Shown here in pieces: positions 1 to 9,007 of a DNA stretch of 64,000 nucleotides. The stretch lies in assembly GCA_913777465.1 (NCBI GenBank), contig CAJYRQ010000053.1:124001-188000 (forward strand), written 5' to 3'. Under the pieces are notes generated by a model, which saw only the letters and a program-made list of their open reading frames with translations, did no database searches and was not told the DNA's origin. The translations under genes and the position numbers were made by a program. The number at the start of each line of letters is the position of its first letter. Position 1 is the stretch's first letter. The stretch comes from an uncultured Chryseobacterium sp. GTDB lineage: Bacteria; Bacteroidota; Bacteroidia; Flavobacteriales; Weeksellaceae.

Positions 1-283
1 CGTAGGTCTTGTTTTCAATTCTGATCAGAGCGTTTTTCAGATCACGTAAGAATTTCTCCTGTCTGCCTGCCAAAATAGAATTCTGTTCCTTGCTCAACGT
101 TTCAGCACCTTCTTCAAATGCTTTAAAAGTAGGGGAAGTATCATCGGTACCGTTATTCTGGTCGTTGATGAAACTCTCTCTGATCAGTTGTAAATCCTTC
201 TCCGCTTTCTCTATTTTCTCCCGGATAACTGCTTTAAACTCCTGTAAATCAGCATCGCTGTATCTTACTCTTTCGTCTGACAT
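1..283 (-). CDS. TraR/DksA-type zinc-finger regulator, 5' part only
   Basis: The first 94 residues are visible, starting MSDERVRYSDADLQEF at the ATG ending at 283; the rest lies beyond the left edge. The visible part is acidic and helical, as expected for the coiled-coil N-terminal half of DksA-like proteins that bind the RNA polymerase secondary channel. The sequence TFKAFEEGAETLSKEQNSIL followed by RQEKFLRDLKNALIRIENKTYG resembles the segment just before the C4 zinc finger, which is outside the window. It lies 61 bp downstream of ileS on the same strand, so the two could be co-transcribed. The family call rests on the visible half only. Confidence 0.75.
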   Translation of the reverse strand, partial: MSDERVRYSDADLQEFKAVIREKIEKAEKDLQLIRESFINDQNNGTDDTSPTFKAFEEGAETLSKEQNSILAGRQEKFLRDLKNALIRIENKTY

Positions 284-344
284 AATCATTTTTCTCTTTT
301 TTAATAAAATTATGAAATCAAAATTGAAAAACAATAACTATATG

Positions 345-3300
345 TTAAATTTTTTCAACATTTATCTTAAAATTAACCTCATCTATTTCGATTTCGTTAA
401 AATTTGAAAGTGAAGATACAATTTCTATTTTATTTGACAAGACTTCCGAAGAAATATATTGCTCATTCTTCCTGATATCTTCAAGGAATGGTGAGTTTTC
501 CTCCAGGAAGATGGCAATTCTGTCCGTTAAATCGAAATTTTTCTCTTTTCGCAGGTTCTGGATTCTGTTGATAAATTCCCTTGCGATACCTTCAGATTTT
601 AATTCTTCTGTCAACGTCAAATCTAGTGCCACAGTTGTTTTTCCGTCAGAAGTTACTGTCCATCCCGGAATATCTTTGGTAGAAATTTCCACATCGTCAA
701 GCGTGATTTCGTATCTCTGGATTTCCAGTTTTCCTTCTTTTTCAAGCTGGGAAATCTGTTCCGCTTCAAGACCTGCAATTGCTCCGCCTACTGTTTTCAT
801 GTCTTTTCCTAATTTAGGACCCAATGCTTTGAAATTCGGTTTGATCTGTTTTACAATAAGATGCGAAGCTTCCTCGGCATTGATCAGCTGAAGTTCTTTA
901 ACGTTAACTTCCTGCTTGATCAGTTCGGCAACTGCCAGAATCTGCTCTTCCGTTTTCTTATCCAGGAATGGAATCAGTACTCTTTGCAAAGGCTGTCTAA
1001 CTTTCAAACTTTCTGCACGTCTGATTGACAGTACCAGGCTCGTTATAGTTTGTGCCAGATGCGTTTTTTCAACCAGATCCTGATCGATCAGGCTTTCATC
1101 CGCTACCGGGAAATCTGTCAGGTGGATCGATTCCGCCGTATCTTTTCCGGTTACTTTATTCAGATCCTGATACAATTGATCCATAAAGAATGGCGCAATC
1201 GGTGCGGATAATTTGGCTACCGTTTCCAGGCAGGTATATAAGGTCTGGTAAGCGGAGATCTTATCTTCCGAATAATCGCCTTTCCAGAAACGTCTTCTGC
1301 AAAGTCTTACGTACCAATTGCTCAGGTTATCATTCACAAACGTATTGATGGCTCTGGCAACTCTCGTCGGTTCGTAATCTTCGTAGAAGGCTTTAACTTC
1401 TTTAATTAATAAATTCAGTTCCGATAAAATCCACCGGTCGATTTCCGGACGGTTTTCCACTTCTTTTTCGGAATAGCTGAATCCGTCTACATTTGCGTAT
1501 AAAGCGAAGAAAGAATAAGTATTGTATAAGGTTCCGAAGAATTTTCTTCTTACCTCATCAATTCCTTCGATATCGAATTTCAGGTTTTCCCACGGATTCG
1601 CATTGGAAATCATGTACCAGCGCGTTGCATCCGGTCCGTAAACCGCTAAGGTTTCGAACGGGTCTACGGCATTTCCTTTGGATTTAGACATTTTCAGTCC
1701 GTTCTTATCCAACACAAGCCCGTTGCTCATTACGTTTTTATACGCTACCGAATCGAATACCGCTGTCCCGATCGCATGAAGCGTATAGAACCATCCGCGG
1801 GTCTGGTCAACCCCTTCCGCGATAAAATCAGCAGGGAAGGCCTTATTATTGTCGATCAGCTCTTTATTCTCAAAAGGATAATGCAGCTGCGCATACGGCA
1901 TGGAACCCGAATCGAACCAAACGTCGATCAGATCGCTTTCACGCTTCATCGGCAGCCCTGAATCCGAAACAAGGATAATCTTGTCTACGATGTTTTTATG
2001 AAGATCAACCGACTCATAATTCTGTTCAGACATATTTCCGATAATGAAATCTTTAAACGGATTTTCTGCCATAAGTCCCGCCGCAACGGATTTTTCGATT
2101 TCATTGTACAATTCTTCTACGGAACCGATGATTTTCTCTTCCTGTCCGGAACCTGTTGAAGAATCCGTTCTCCAGATCGGCAACGGGATTCCCCAGTATC
2201 TTGAACGGGAAAGGTTCCAGTCGTTCACGTTTTCCAGCCAGTTGCCGAAACGTCCTTCTCCTGTTGATTTCGGTTTCCAGTTGATTTCTTTGTTTAAATC
2301 CACCAGCCTTTCTTTTACGGCCGTCATTTTCACAAACCATGAATCCAGCGGGTAATACAATACCGGCTTGTCCGTTCTCCAGCAGTGCGGATAACTGTGG
2401 ACATATTTTTCTACTTTGAAGGCTTTGTTTTCCGTCTTCAGTAAAATCGCCAGCTCTACATCCCAAGATTTCTCCGGGGCATTGCCTTCATCATAATATT
2501 CGTTCTTGATGTATTTCCCGGAAAATAATTCAGGAACGTTTTCCCCTTTGATGAATCTTCCCTGAAGGTCTACCAATGGAACTAGGTTATCGTTTTCATC
2601 TTTTACCAGCATCGGCGGAACCTCAGGTTTCGCCATTTTGGCAACCCGCGCATCATCCGCACCGAAAGTCGGCGCCGTATGGACGATTCCCGTACCGTCT
2701 TCCGTGGTTACGAAGTCGCCTAAGATTACACGGAATGCATTCTCAGGATGATCATTTGGCGTAAACCATGGAACAAGCTGTTCGTATCGGGTGTCCACCA
2801 GTTTTTCTCCGGTGAATTCTTTCAGTATTTTAAAAGGGATGACTTTGCTTTCTGAGGTATAGTTGGTAAAATCTTCATCTGTACCTTCCGCATATTTCTT
2901 ACCGAAAACTTTAGGCAGAAGTACTTTTGACAGAACAACGTTTACCGGCTCAAAAGTATATTGGTTGAATGTTTGTACCAGAACATACTCGATATCCTTT
3001 CCTACAGTTAAAGCAGTGTTGGAAGGCAGTGTCCAGGGAGTTGTCGTCCAGGCAAGAATGTGCACGTCTCCGTCCACATCGTTGAATAATTCAGAAGAAT
3101 CTTTCTTCACTTTGAACTGGGCCACCACCGTCGTGTCAGAAACGTCATGATACGTTCCCGGCATATTCAGTTCCGCCGAAGAAAGTCCGGTTCCGGCTTT
3201 CGGGGAATAGGGCTGGATGGTGTATCCTTTATACAATAATTCTTTATCGTACAGTTGTTTCAACAGCCACCACACCGTCTCCATATATTTTGATTTATAC

Positions 3301-3752
3301 GTGATGTACGGATCCTCAAGATCTACCCAATATCCGATTTTTTCGGTTAGGTTGTTCCAAACGTCCGTATAGCGCATTACGGCTTCACGGCAGGCTTTGT
3401 TGTAATCTTCAATCGAAATTTTTTTGCCAATATCTTCTTTGGTGATTCCTAATTCTTTTTCCACACCAAGTTCTACCGGAAGTCCGTGGGTATCCCAACC
3501 CGCTTTACGGAAGACCTGCTTTCCGTTCTGGGTCTGGTAACGACAGAAAATATCCTTTAATGCCCTGGCCATAACGTGGTGAATTCCGGGCATACCGTTT
3601 GCTGAAGGCGGACCTTCATAAAAAACAAACTCGGGCTGCCCCTCACGGATCTCAACACTTTTATTGAAGGTTTTATTCTGCTTCCAGAATTCCGAGATGT
3701 TCTCGGCGACGTCAATAAGGTTGAGGTTTTTGTATTCTTTAAATTGGCTCAT
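345..3752 (-). CDS. ileS: Isoleucyl-tRNA synthetase
   Basis: Cytoplasmic enzyme charging tRNA-Ile with isoleucine. The 1135-residue protein shows the class I signature in the form GPPSANGMPGIHH near residues 47-59 (HIGH-like) and KMSKSKGN near residue 686. Motifs such as GWDTHGLPVELGVE (ligand-binding region) and DVWFDSGSMPYAQ also fit. It is longer than the about 940-residue E. coli enzyme, with an extended C-terminal anticodon-binding and tail region, as in the long IleRS form common in Bacteroidota. The ATG at 3752 begins MSQFKEYKNL and is 35 bp downstream of a -7 element on the same strand. The family is certain; the subclass is inferred from length. Confidence 0.98.
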   Translation of the reverse strand: MSQFKEYKNLNLIDVAENISEFWKQNKTFNKSVEIREGQPEFVFYEGPPSANGMPGIHHVMARALKDIFCRYQTQNGKQVFRKAGWDTHGLPVELGVEKELGITKEDIGKKISIEDYNKACREAVMRYTDVWNNLTEKIGYWVDLEDPYITYKSKYMETVWWLLKQLYDKELLYKGYTIQPYSPKAGTGLSSAELNMPGTYHDVSDTTVVAQFKVKKDSSELFNDVDGDVHILAWTTTPWTLPSNTALTVGKDIEYVLVQTFNQYTFEPVNVVLSKVLLPKVFGKKYAEGTDEDFTNYTSESKVIPFKILKEFTGEKLVDTRYEQLVPWFTPNDHPENAFRVILGDFVTTEDGTGIVHTAPTFGADDARVAKMAKPEVPPMLVKDENDNLVPLVDLQGRFIKGENVPELFSGKYIKNEYYDEGNAPEKSWDVELAILLKTENKAFKVEKYVHSYPHCWRTDKPVLYYPLDSWFVKMTAVKERLVDLNKEINWKPKSTGEGRFGNWLENVNDWNLSRSRYWGIPLPIWRTDSSTGSGQEEKIIGSVEELYNEIEKSVAAGLMAENPFKDFIIGNMSEQNYESVDLHKNIVDKIILVSDSGLPMKRESDLIDVWFDSGSMPYAQLHYPFENKELIDNNKAFPADFIAEGVDQTRGWFYTLHAIGTAVFDSVAYKNVMSNGLVLDKNGLKMSKSKGNAVDPFETLAVYGPDATRWYMISNANPWENLKFDIEGIDEVRRKFFGTLYNTYSFFALYANVDGFSYSEKEVENRPEIDRWILSELNLLIKEVKAFYEDYEPTRVARAINTFVNDNLSNWYVRLCRRRFWKGDYSEDKISAYQTLYTCLETVAKLSAPIAPFFMDQLYQDLNKVTGKDTAESIHLTDFPVADESLIDQDLVEKTHLAQTITSLVLSIRRAESLKVRQPLQRVLIPFLDKKTEEQILAVAELIKQEVNVKELQLINAEEASHLIVKQIKPNFKALGPKLGKDMKTVGGAIAGLEAEQISQLEKEGKLEIQRYEITLDDVEISTKDIPGWTVTSDGKTTVALDLTLTEELKSEGIAREFINRIQNLRKEKNFDLTDRIAIFLEENSPFLEDIRKNEQYISSEVLSNKIEIVSSLSNFNEIEIDEVNFKINVEKI

Positions 3753-3787
3753 TGTATTAGATCAATATCGTTGATTAATTAAGTTGG

Positions 3788-3795
3788 CAAATTTA
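3788..3795 (-). promoter_or_regulatory. Bacteroidota -7 promoter element for ileS
   Basis: On the minus strand this reads TAAATTTG, matching TAnnTTTG, 35 bp before the ileS ATG. No clear -33 TTTG was seen. Confidence 0.5.
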
Positions 3796-4083
3796 CTAAA
3801 ATTTACCGGTTTATAATATATGTTTTATTTTGATATTTCCAATGAAAATGTTCTGTTTCAGAAAAATAAAGTGAAAGGTGAATGGTCAATGTGGAATAGT
3901 GGATGGTTAATAATTAAATTTTAAGGCAAATTTTGATGGTATTTTATTGAGAAATAATTTTCATGGTTAAATATGGCTATAAACGCTTATTGAGAAGATT
4001 CCAATTAATAAAGCGTTACCATCTGTGAAAATCTGCGCGATCTGTGGGGAAAATTCATCTGCCGGATTTTAATTTTAATTAAA

Positions 4084-4091
4084 TAAATTTG
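4084..4091 (+). promoter_or_regulatory. Bacteroidota -7 promoter element for the ligase gene
   Basis: TAAATTTG matches TAnnTTTG. Transcription would start near 4097, leaving a leader of about 15 nt before the TTG start at 4112. Confidence 0.55.
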
Positions 4092-4111
4092 TCCTCTAAA
4101 AATAAGAAGCC

Positions 4112-5407
4112 TTGGAATTTCATCCATCCATCGAAAAAGCATCCGTTGAGGAGATAAAAAAAGTGCAGGAGCAGAAGCTTCAGAAACTGCTGGCGTATCT
4201 TGACATGCATTCGCCTTTTTATCAAAGGGTATTCAGGGAAAACAATATTCAGGTTGCCGACATCCGTACGCTGGAAGATCTGCAGAAAATCCCCACGACG
4301 ACGAAAAACGATATCCAGCAGAACAATGATGACTTTTTCTGCATCACCCCGGATAAAATCGTGGACTATAGCACTACTTCAGGAACCCTCGGAGATCCGG
4401 TAACCTTCGGTTTGTCCGATAATGACCTGGAACGGCTGGCGTATAATGAAGCAATTTCCTTTGCCTGTGCGGGAATCCAAAGAGGCGATGTGGTGCAGAT
4501 GATTACCACCATCGACAAAAGGTTCATGGCCGGGCTGGCTTACTTCTTAGGCTTACGGAAAATGGGAGCGAGTGTTGTACGAATGGGGCCGGGAATTCCC
4601 GAACTGCAGTGGGATTCCATTTTCCGGTACAAACCCAAATACCTTATCACGGTTCCTTCTTTCCTTCTGAAAATGATCGATTATGCCGAAAAGCACGGGA
4701 TCGATTATCAAAATTCCAGCGTTTACGGTGCCGTTTGCATCGGCGAAAGCATCAAAAACCAGGATTTTACGGATAATATTTTATCGAAAAAGATCAAAGA
4801 GAAGTGGAACATCAAACTTTTCTCCACGTATGCTTCTACGGAGATGAGTACGGCCTTTACGGAATGCAAACAGCAGATCGGCGGTCACCAACACCCTGAA
4901 TTGATCATTACTGAAATCCTCGATGATAACGGAAAACCCGTAAAAGAAGGAGAAAGCGGTGAACTGACAATTACGACGCTGGGCGTTGAAGCATTGCCGT
5001 TGTTGAGGTTTAAAACAGGAGATATTGTAAAAGCCCATTACGAGCCTTGCCCATGCGGAAGGAATACGATGAGGCTGGGACCTGTGCTCGGAAGGAAACA
5101 GCAGATGATCAAGTATAAAGGAACGACGCTCTATCCGCCGGCAATGAACGATATTCTGAATGATTTCAACAACATTCTGTGCTACCAGATTGTGATCCAA
5201 TCCAATGAAATCGGGCTGGACGAAATCATCATCAGGATCAGCACCGACAGCGATTCCGAGACGTTCGTGAATGAAGTGCGGGACCATTTCCGGGCTAAAT
5301 TACGAGTGAGTCCGAAAATTGAAATCCAGGATTTCGAGGTATTGTCTAAAACGGTATTTCATCCGAACAGCAGGAAACCGATTGCTTTTATAGATTTACG
5401 GAACTAA
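4112..5407 (+). CDS. AMP-dependent (PaaK-like) acyl ligase of the flexirubin locus
   Basis: A 431-residue adenylate-forming enzyme of the phenylacetate-CoA ligase type. Visible motifs are the P-loop-like STTSGTLGDPVTF (about residues 91-103), STYASTEMSTAF (adenine/aryl pocket) and LLRFKTGDIVKA, followed by a small C-terminal domain. In flexirubin and aryl polyene pathways such a ligase activates the aryl acid (here probably p-coumarate from the lyase at 7424) for loading on ACP; the exact acceptor is inferred. The start is TTG, chosen because no upstream in-frame ATG exists and the promoter lies only about 20 bp upstream. It is the first gene of the rightward arm. Confidence 0.85.
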   Translation: MEFHPSIEKASVEEIKKVQEQKLQKLLAYLDMHSPFYQRVFRENNIQVADIRTLEDLQKIPTTTKNDIQQNNDDFFCITPDKIVDYSTTSGTLGDPVTFGLSDNDLERLAYNEAISFACAGIQRGDVVQMITTIDKRFMAGLAYFLGLRKMGASVVRMGPGIPELQWDSIFRYKPKYLITVPSFLLKMIDYAEKHGIDYQNSSVYGAVCIGESIKNQDFTDNILSKKIKEKWNIKLFSTYASTEMSTAFTECKQQIGGHQHPELIITEILDDNGKPVKEGESGELTITTLGVEALPLLRFKTGDIVKAHYEPCPCGRNTMRLGPVLGRKQQMIKYKGTTLYPPAMNDILNDFNNILCYQIVIQSNEIGLDEIIIRISTDSDSETFVNEVRDHFRAKLRVSPKIEIQDFEVLSKTVFHPNSRKPIAFIDLRN

Positions 5408-5434
5408 AATTAATAAAACATACATTAATAACTC

Positions 5435-6034
5435 ATGAAAAAATTAGTATTCGCCTTTTTTGTTTTCTTAACAGGGATGATCTTTGGTCAGAAAATGAAA
5501 GTAACTTCCGGCAATTTCGATTTCTTAAAAGGACAGACTGAGCTGAACCTTCAAATGGATTACAGCCACATGACCTTCTATAAGGAGAATATGGATGAGG
5601 CAGCCTATATTGCCAAACAGGAAAGCGATATCCGGAAAGCTGGTAAAAATCCGGATGAATTCGAAAAATGGAAAAAAGACTGGGAATATTCAAAAACCAC
5701 TCAGTTTGTTGATAAATTTCTGGCTTCGATGAACAAAAACATGGATATCAAAACATCGGTAAACAATTCATCCGCAAAGTATACCCTGATCGTAGAAACG
5801 GTATGGATCTATCCGGGTTGGTTCGCAGGAATTATGAACCAGCCGTCCAAACTGAGTACCCTTTTAAAATTTGTAGAAACTGCAGAACCTTCCCATGTCT
5901 TACTGGAAATTGAAAGCAAAAATGCGCCCGGTGATAATTTTGTCGGATTGCCGAACAACAACGACCGGATTTCCGAGGGATATGCCAAAACGGCGAAGAC
6001 CTTAGCCCACATGATCGAAAAGAAGATCAAATAA
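5435..6034 (+). CDS. Secreted protein of unknown function in the flexirubin locus
   Basis: 199 residues. The N-terminus MKKLVFAFFVFLTGMIFGQ is a clear signal peptide ending at a G-Q junction typical of Flavobacteriia, so it is probably periplasmic. The mature part is soluble and mixed alpha/beta, with no cysteines and no motif I recognise. It lies 27 bp downstream of the ligase and ahead of a strong bidirectional terminator, so it is probably co-transcribed with the ligase. No function is assigned. Confidence 0.8.
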   Translation: MKKLVFAFFVFLTGMIFGQKMKVTSGNFDFLKGQTELNLQMDYSHMTFYKENMDEAAYIAKQESDIRKAGKNPDEFEKWKKDWEYSKTTQFVDKFLASMNKNMDIKTSVNNSSAKYTLIVETVWIYPGWFAGIMNQPSKLSTLLKFVETAEPSHVLLEIESKNAPGDNFVGLPNNNDRISEGYAKTAKTLAHMIEKKIK

Positions 6035-6044
6035 GATGACATAA

Positions 6045-6082
6045 AAACAAATACGCTTCCGGTGATGGAAGCGTATTTGTTT
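6045..6082. terminator. Bidirectional terminator between convergent genes
   Basis: A perfect 16-bp stem (6045-6060 with 6067-6082) around a 6-nt loop GGTGAT. A-rich sequence on the left and T-rich sequence on the right allow use from both sides. The right arm overlaps the stop codon of the leftward gene ending at 6081. Confidence 0.9.
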
Positions 6083-7325
6083 ATGCCTGTTGCTTTTCCG
6101 TTTTTATAAACTCGGCCAAATTTTTTATCGCCGTATCATGTATTCTTACGAAAGTATTCTTTTTGTTCCAGACGTAGCCGGCCAGTACGGCGCAGATCTT
6201 CCGCTTCACATCCGGGTTTTCCGGCTGGTGAAAAAACAGCTCCTGGAGATTTCCGGTATACCATTCTTTTACGTAGGTTGTGAAAACATTTACACCATAT
6301 AAAATATAATCCGAATATTCTTTCTGCCAGTCGATAACTTCGCCGTTCAGTTGGCGTAAGGCTAATTTGGCAGCCAGCATCCCCGATTCTGTGGCAAAAG
6401 CCATCCCCGAAGAGAAAACGGGATCCAGGAATTCGGAAGCATTACCGGTTAAGGCAAACCCGTCCCCGAATAATTTTTTTACCGAGCAGGAATAATCTTT
6501 CAGGTGTCTCGGCTCAAAAAGAAACTCCACATCCCCAAAGCGCTTTACGTAATAATCCGAAAGGGAAATGGCTTTTCTTAAAGCTTCCGCCGTATCGCCG
6601 TTTTCGGATAATCTGTCGATATATTCGGTAGGGCCTACAATACCGACACTGGTATTGCCGTTGGAGAAAGGGATCACCCAAAGCCAGACTTCGGTTTCGA
6701 TGATATCAAATGAAATCAGGGTTCCTTCAGTGCCCTCTTCACGGTTGAGGTCTTTTACATGGGAAAAGATAGCAGAGTGGGGCGATAATTTCGATGGCTT
6801 TTCAAGATCCAGAAGCCTTGGCAGTACTCTTCCGTAGCCGCTGGAATCGATCACGAATTTAGCGTGGATTTCTTTTGTTTCGCCGTCTTTCGTTTTTACA
6901 GTCGTTACAGAATCTGTTCCGTTGAATTCAATACCGGTGACTTCGGTCTCAAATTCCAGGTCAATGCCCTTGTTGATCACTTCCTGAGCCAGAACATTGT
7001 CGAAATCGGCTCTCGGAACCTGCCAGGTCCAGTCCCAGCCTTCCCCGAATTTATTGCTGAAATCAAAAATGCAGACTTCGTTGCCTCTTAAAAAACGGGC
7101 ACCCAGTTTCTTTTCAAATCCCATTTTATCCAGGGCCGGGAACAGGCCGGCTTCATCAAAATGGTCCATGACCCGCGGAATAAGGCTTTCCCCAACCACT
7201 AATCTGGGAAACTTCGTTTTTTCAACAACTTTTACGCTGACGTTGTTCTTCTTTAAGTATGAAGAAGATACGCACCCGGAAGGCCCGGCACCGATTACAA
7301 GAACGTCAACAAATTCTTTGCTCAT
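6081..7325 (-). CDS. Flavin-dependent halogenase-like oxidoreductase
   Basis: A 414-residue FAD enzyme. The N-terminal Rossmann motif is GAGPSG at residues 12-17. It carries both hallmarks of flavin-dependent halogenases: WLWVIP at 214-219 (fits WxWxIP) and a lysine at about residue 73 in GFEKKLGARF, where halogenases have the catalytic lysine. A second FAD-binding region is GDGFALTGNASEFLDPVFSSG. Some flexirubins are chlorinated and others are hydroxylated on the rings, so it may be a halogenase or hydroxylase acting on the aryl head or resorcinol. It is transcribed divergently from the ammonia-lyase. The family is clear; the reaction is inferred. Confidence 0.8.
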   Translation of the reverse strand: MSKEFVDVLVIGAGPSGCVSSSYLKKNNVSVKVVEKTKFPRLVVGESLIPRVMDHFDEAGLFPALDKMGFEKKLGARFLRGNEVCIFDFSNKFGEGWDWTWQVPRADFDNVLAQEVINKGIDLEFETEVTGIEFNGTDSVTTVKTKDGETKEIHAKFVIDSSGYGRVLPRLLDLEKPSKLSPHSAIFSHVKDLNREEGTEGTLISFDIIETEVWLWVIPFSNGNTSVGIVGPTEYIDRLSENGDTAEALRKAISLSDYYVKRFGDVEFLFEPRHLKDYSCSVKKLFGDGFALTGNASEFLDPVFSSGMAFATESGMLAAKLALRQLNGEVIDWQKEYSDYILYGVNVFTTYVKEWYTGNLQELFFHQPENPDVKRKICAVLAGYVWNKKNTFVRIHDTAIKNLAEFIKTEKQQA

Positions 7326-7353
7326 CTTGATTTTTTATTTTAATAATAACTTC

Positions 7354-7361
7354 TATCTTTG
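7354..7361 (+). promoter_or_regulatory. -7 promoter element for the ammonia-lyase operon
   Basis: TATCTTTG matches TAnnTTTG, 62 bp before the ATG at 7424. A TTG at 7327 is spaced 24 nt upstream, slightly long for a -33 element. Confidence 0.55.
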
Positions 7362-7364
7362 CCG

Positions 7365-7372
7365 CAAAATTA
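7365..7372 (-). promoter_or_regulatory. -7 promoter element for the halogenase-like gene
   Basis: Minus-strand TAATTTTG matches TAnnTTTG. A second match with the same sequence lies at 7394-7401. The element is 3 bp from the opposing rightward -7 box, so the divergent promoters overlap and may be co-regulated or exclude each other. Confidence 0.5.
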
Positions 7373-7423
7373 ATGACAATTAATTAATAATTACAAAATT
7401 ATCTTATTATTACTTTTTAATTA

Positions 7424-8944
7424 ATGAAAATAAATAACTTTTTAACACTGAGCGACTTTAAAAAAGTCATCATGGAGAATGAGAAAATAGAACTGGATGA
7501 AAAGCTTCTTGCCCGGGTGGATGAAAGCTTCCGGTTTCTGAAAGAATTTTCAAAAAATAAAGTAATATATGGGGTCAATACGGGTTTCGGACCGATGGCC
7601 CAATTCAAAATAAGCGATGAAGATACCCATCAGCTTCAGTACAACCTGATCCGGAGCCATTCTTCGGGAATGGGAAACCCGCTTCCTGCCGATGAAGCAA
7701 AAGCCTGTATGCTGGCCCGGATGAATACGTTGTCTCTCGGGAAATCAGGTGTCCATCAATCGGTGATTAATCTGCTTAAAGAATTAATCAACAGGGATAT
7801 CACTCCGCTGATCTTTGAACACGGTGGAGTAGGCGCAAGCGGTGATCTGGTGCAGTTGGCTCATCTTGCCCTGGTCCTGATCGGGGAAGGGGAAGTTTTT
7901 TATAAAGGAGAAAGAAAACCGACGAAGGAAGTTTTCGAAACAGAGGGTCTGGAGCCGATTCAGGTGGAAATCCGGGAAGGGCTGGCCTTGATGAACGGAA
8001 CCTCCGTGATGTCCGGGATCGGTGCGGTAAATGCGCATAAAGCCAACCAGTTAACTGATATTTCTTTAAAGTTATCCTGCGCGATCAACGAAATCGTCCA
8101 GGCTTACGACGACCATTTGTCGGAAGTGCTGAACGGAACCAAGCTTCATTCCGGTCAGCAGAAAGTAGCCGCGAAAATGCGTGCCCATCTGTCTGACAGT
8201 AAGCTGATCCGGAAAAGAGCCGACCATTTATATACCCATTTTGAAGAGCAGGAGAAAATATTTAAGGAAAAAGTTCAGGAATATTATTCTTTACGATGTG
8301 TTCCGCAGATTTTAGGACCTGTTCTTGATACGCTGGAATACACAGAAAAAGTATTGGAAAACGAAATCAATTCGGCCAACGATAATCCGATCATCAATGT
8401 AGAGGACCAGCACGTGTACCACGGCGGAAATTTCCACGGCGATTATATTTCGCTGGAAATGGACAAGCTGAAAATCGTGGTCACTAAACTGACGATGCTT
8501 GCGGAAAGACAGCTGAACTATCTATTAAATTCTAAAATCAACGAGATCTTGCCTCCGTTTGTGAATCTGGGGAAACTGGGATTCAATTTCGGAATGCAGG
8601 GCGTGCAGTTTACGGCGACTTCCACAACCGCGGAAAGCCAGATGCTCTCCAACCCGATGTATGTTCACAGCATTCCTAATAATAATGACAATCAGGATAT
8701 TGTGAGTATGGGAACCAATGCGGCAGTTGTTTGCCGGAAAGTCATCGAAAATGCTTTCGAAGTATTGACGATTGAAGCGATTACCATTGTTCAAGCGATC
8801 GAATATCTTGGCTTTCAGGATCAGATATCATCGGCAACCAAAGAGCTGTATAACGAAATAAGAAGGATCATTCCGGCGTTTTCTAATGATATGGTGATGT
8901 ATCCGTATCTGGAAGAGGTAAAAAATTATCTGAAGGGCATGTAA
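7424..8944 (+). CDS. Aromatic amino acid ammonia-lyase, probably tyrosine ammonia-lyase
   Basis: 506 residues of the HAL/PAL/TAL family. The self-forming MIO cofactor comes from Ala138-Ser139-Gly140 in GGVGASGDLVQLA. The active-site loop YGVNTGFGP is at residues 49-57. The substrate-selectivity segment reads LIRSHSSGMG (about 75-84). Flavobacterium homologues in flexirubin clusters deaminate tyrosine to p-coumarate, the aryl starter, and context supports this over histidine utilisation because no hut genes are nearby. It is the first gene downstream of the divergent promoter and the likely head of the operon through the ketoreductase. The family is certain; tyrosine preference comes from context. 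Confidence 0.93.
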   Translation: MKINNFLTLSDFKKVIMENEKIELDEKLLARVDESFRFLKEFSKNKVIYGVNTGFGPMAQFKISDEDTHQLQYNLIRSHSSGMGNPLPADEAKACMLARMNTLSLGKSGVHQSVINLLKELINRDITPLIFEHGGVGASGDLVQLAHLALVLIGEGEVFYKGERKPTKEVFETEGLEPIQVEIREGLALMNGTSVMSGIGAVNAHKANQLTDISLKLSCAINEIVQAYDDHLSEVLNGTKLHSGQQKVAAKMRAHLSDSKLIRKRADHLYTHFEEQEKIFKEKVQEYYSLRCVPQILGPVLDTLEYTEKVLENEINSANDNPIINVEDQHVYHGGNFHGDYISLEMDKLKIVVTKLTMLAERQLNYLLNSKINEILPPFVNLGKLGFNFGMQGVQFTATSTTAESQMLSNPMYVHSIPNNNDNQDIVSMGTNAAVVCRKVIENAFEVLTIEAITIVQAIEYLGFQDQISSATKELYNEIRRIIPAFSNDMVMYPYLEEVKNYLKGM

Positions 8945-9007
8945 CTTCCGGCTTACAAAAGTTGTCATAGAAATAGATATAAAAACTAAAACTTACATAC
9001 GCAACAC

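Larger units (their letters stand above)
3753..4111. other. Intergenic region between divergent ileS and ligase gene, with repeat-like tracts
   Basis: About 360 bp without a gene. It holds a promoter element for each flanking gene. A tract at 3871-3912 is built on degenerate 7-bp units (GTGAAAG, GTGAATG, GTCAATG, TGGAATA, GTGGATG). An inverted pair AACGCTT/AAGCGTT spans 3982-4017. At 4021-4062 there are four spaced copies of ATCTGYG or ATCTGCC. No open reading frame of interest was seen. Confidence 0.6.

Noticed and set aside
2101-2466. Reading frames inside ileS on the same strand in another frame and on the opposite strand
   Set aside because: They have no family resemblance and lie fully within a clear gene; they are overlaps by chance.
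7424-8944. Histidine ammonia-lyase for histidine use
   Set aside because: No other hut genes are nearby and the gene sits in a pigment locus that needs p-coumarate; the substrate is still only inferred.
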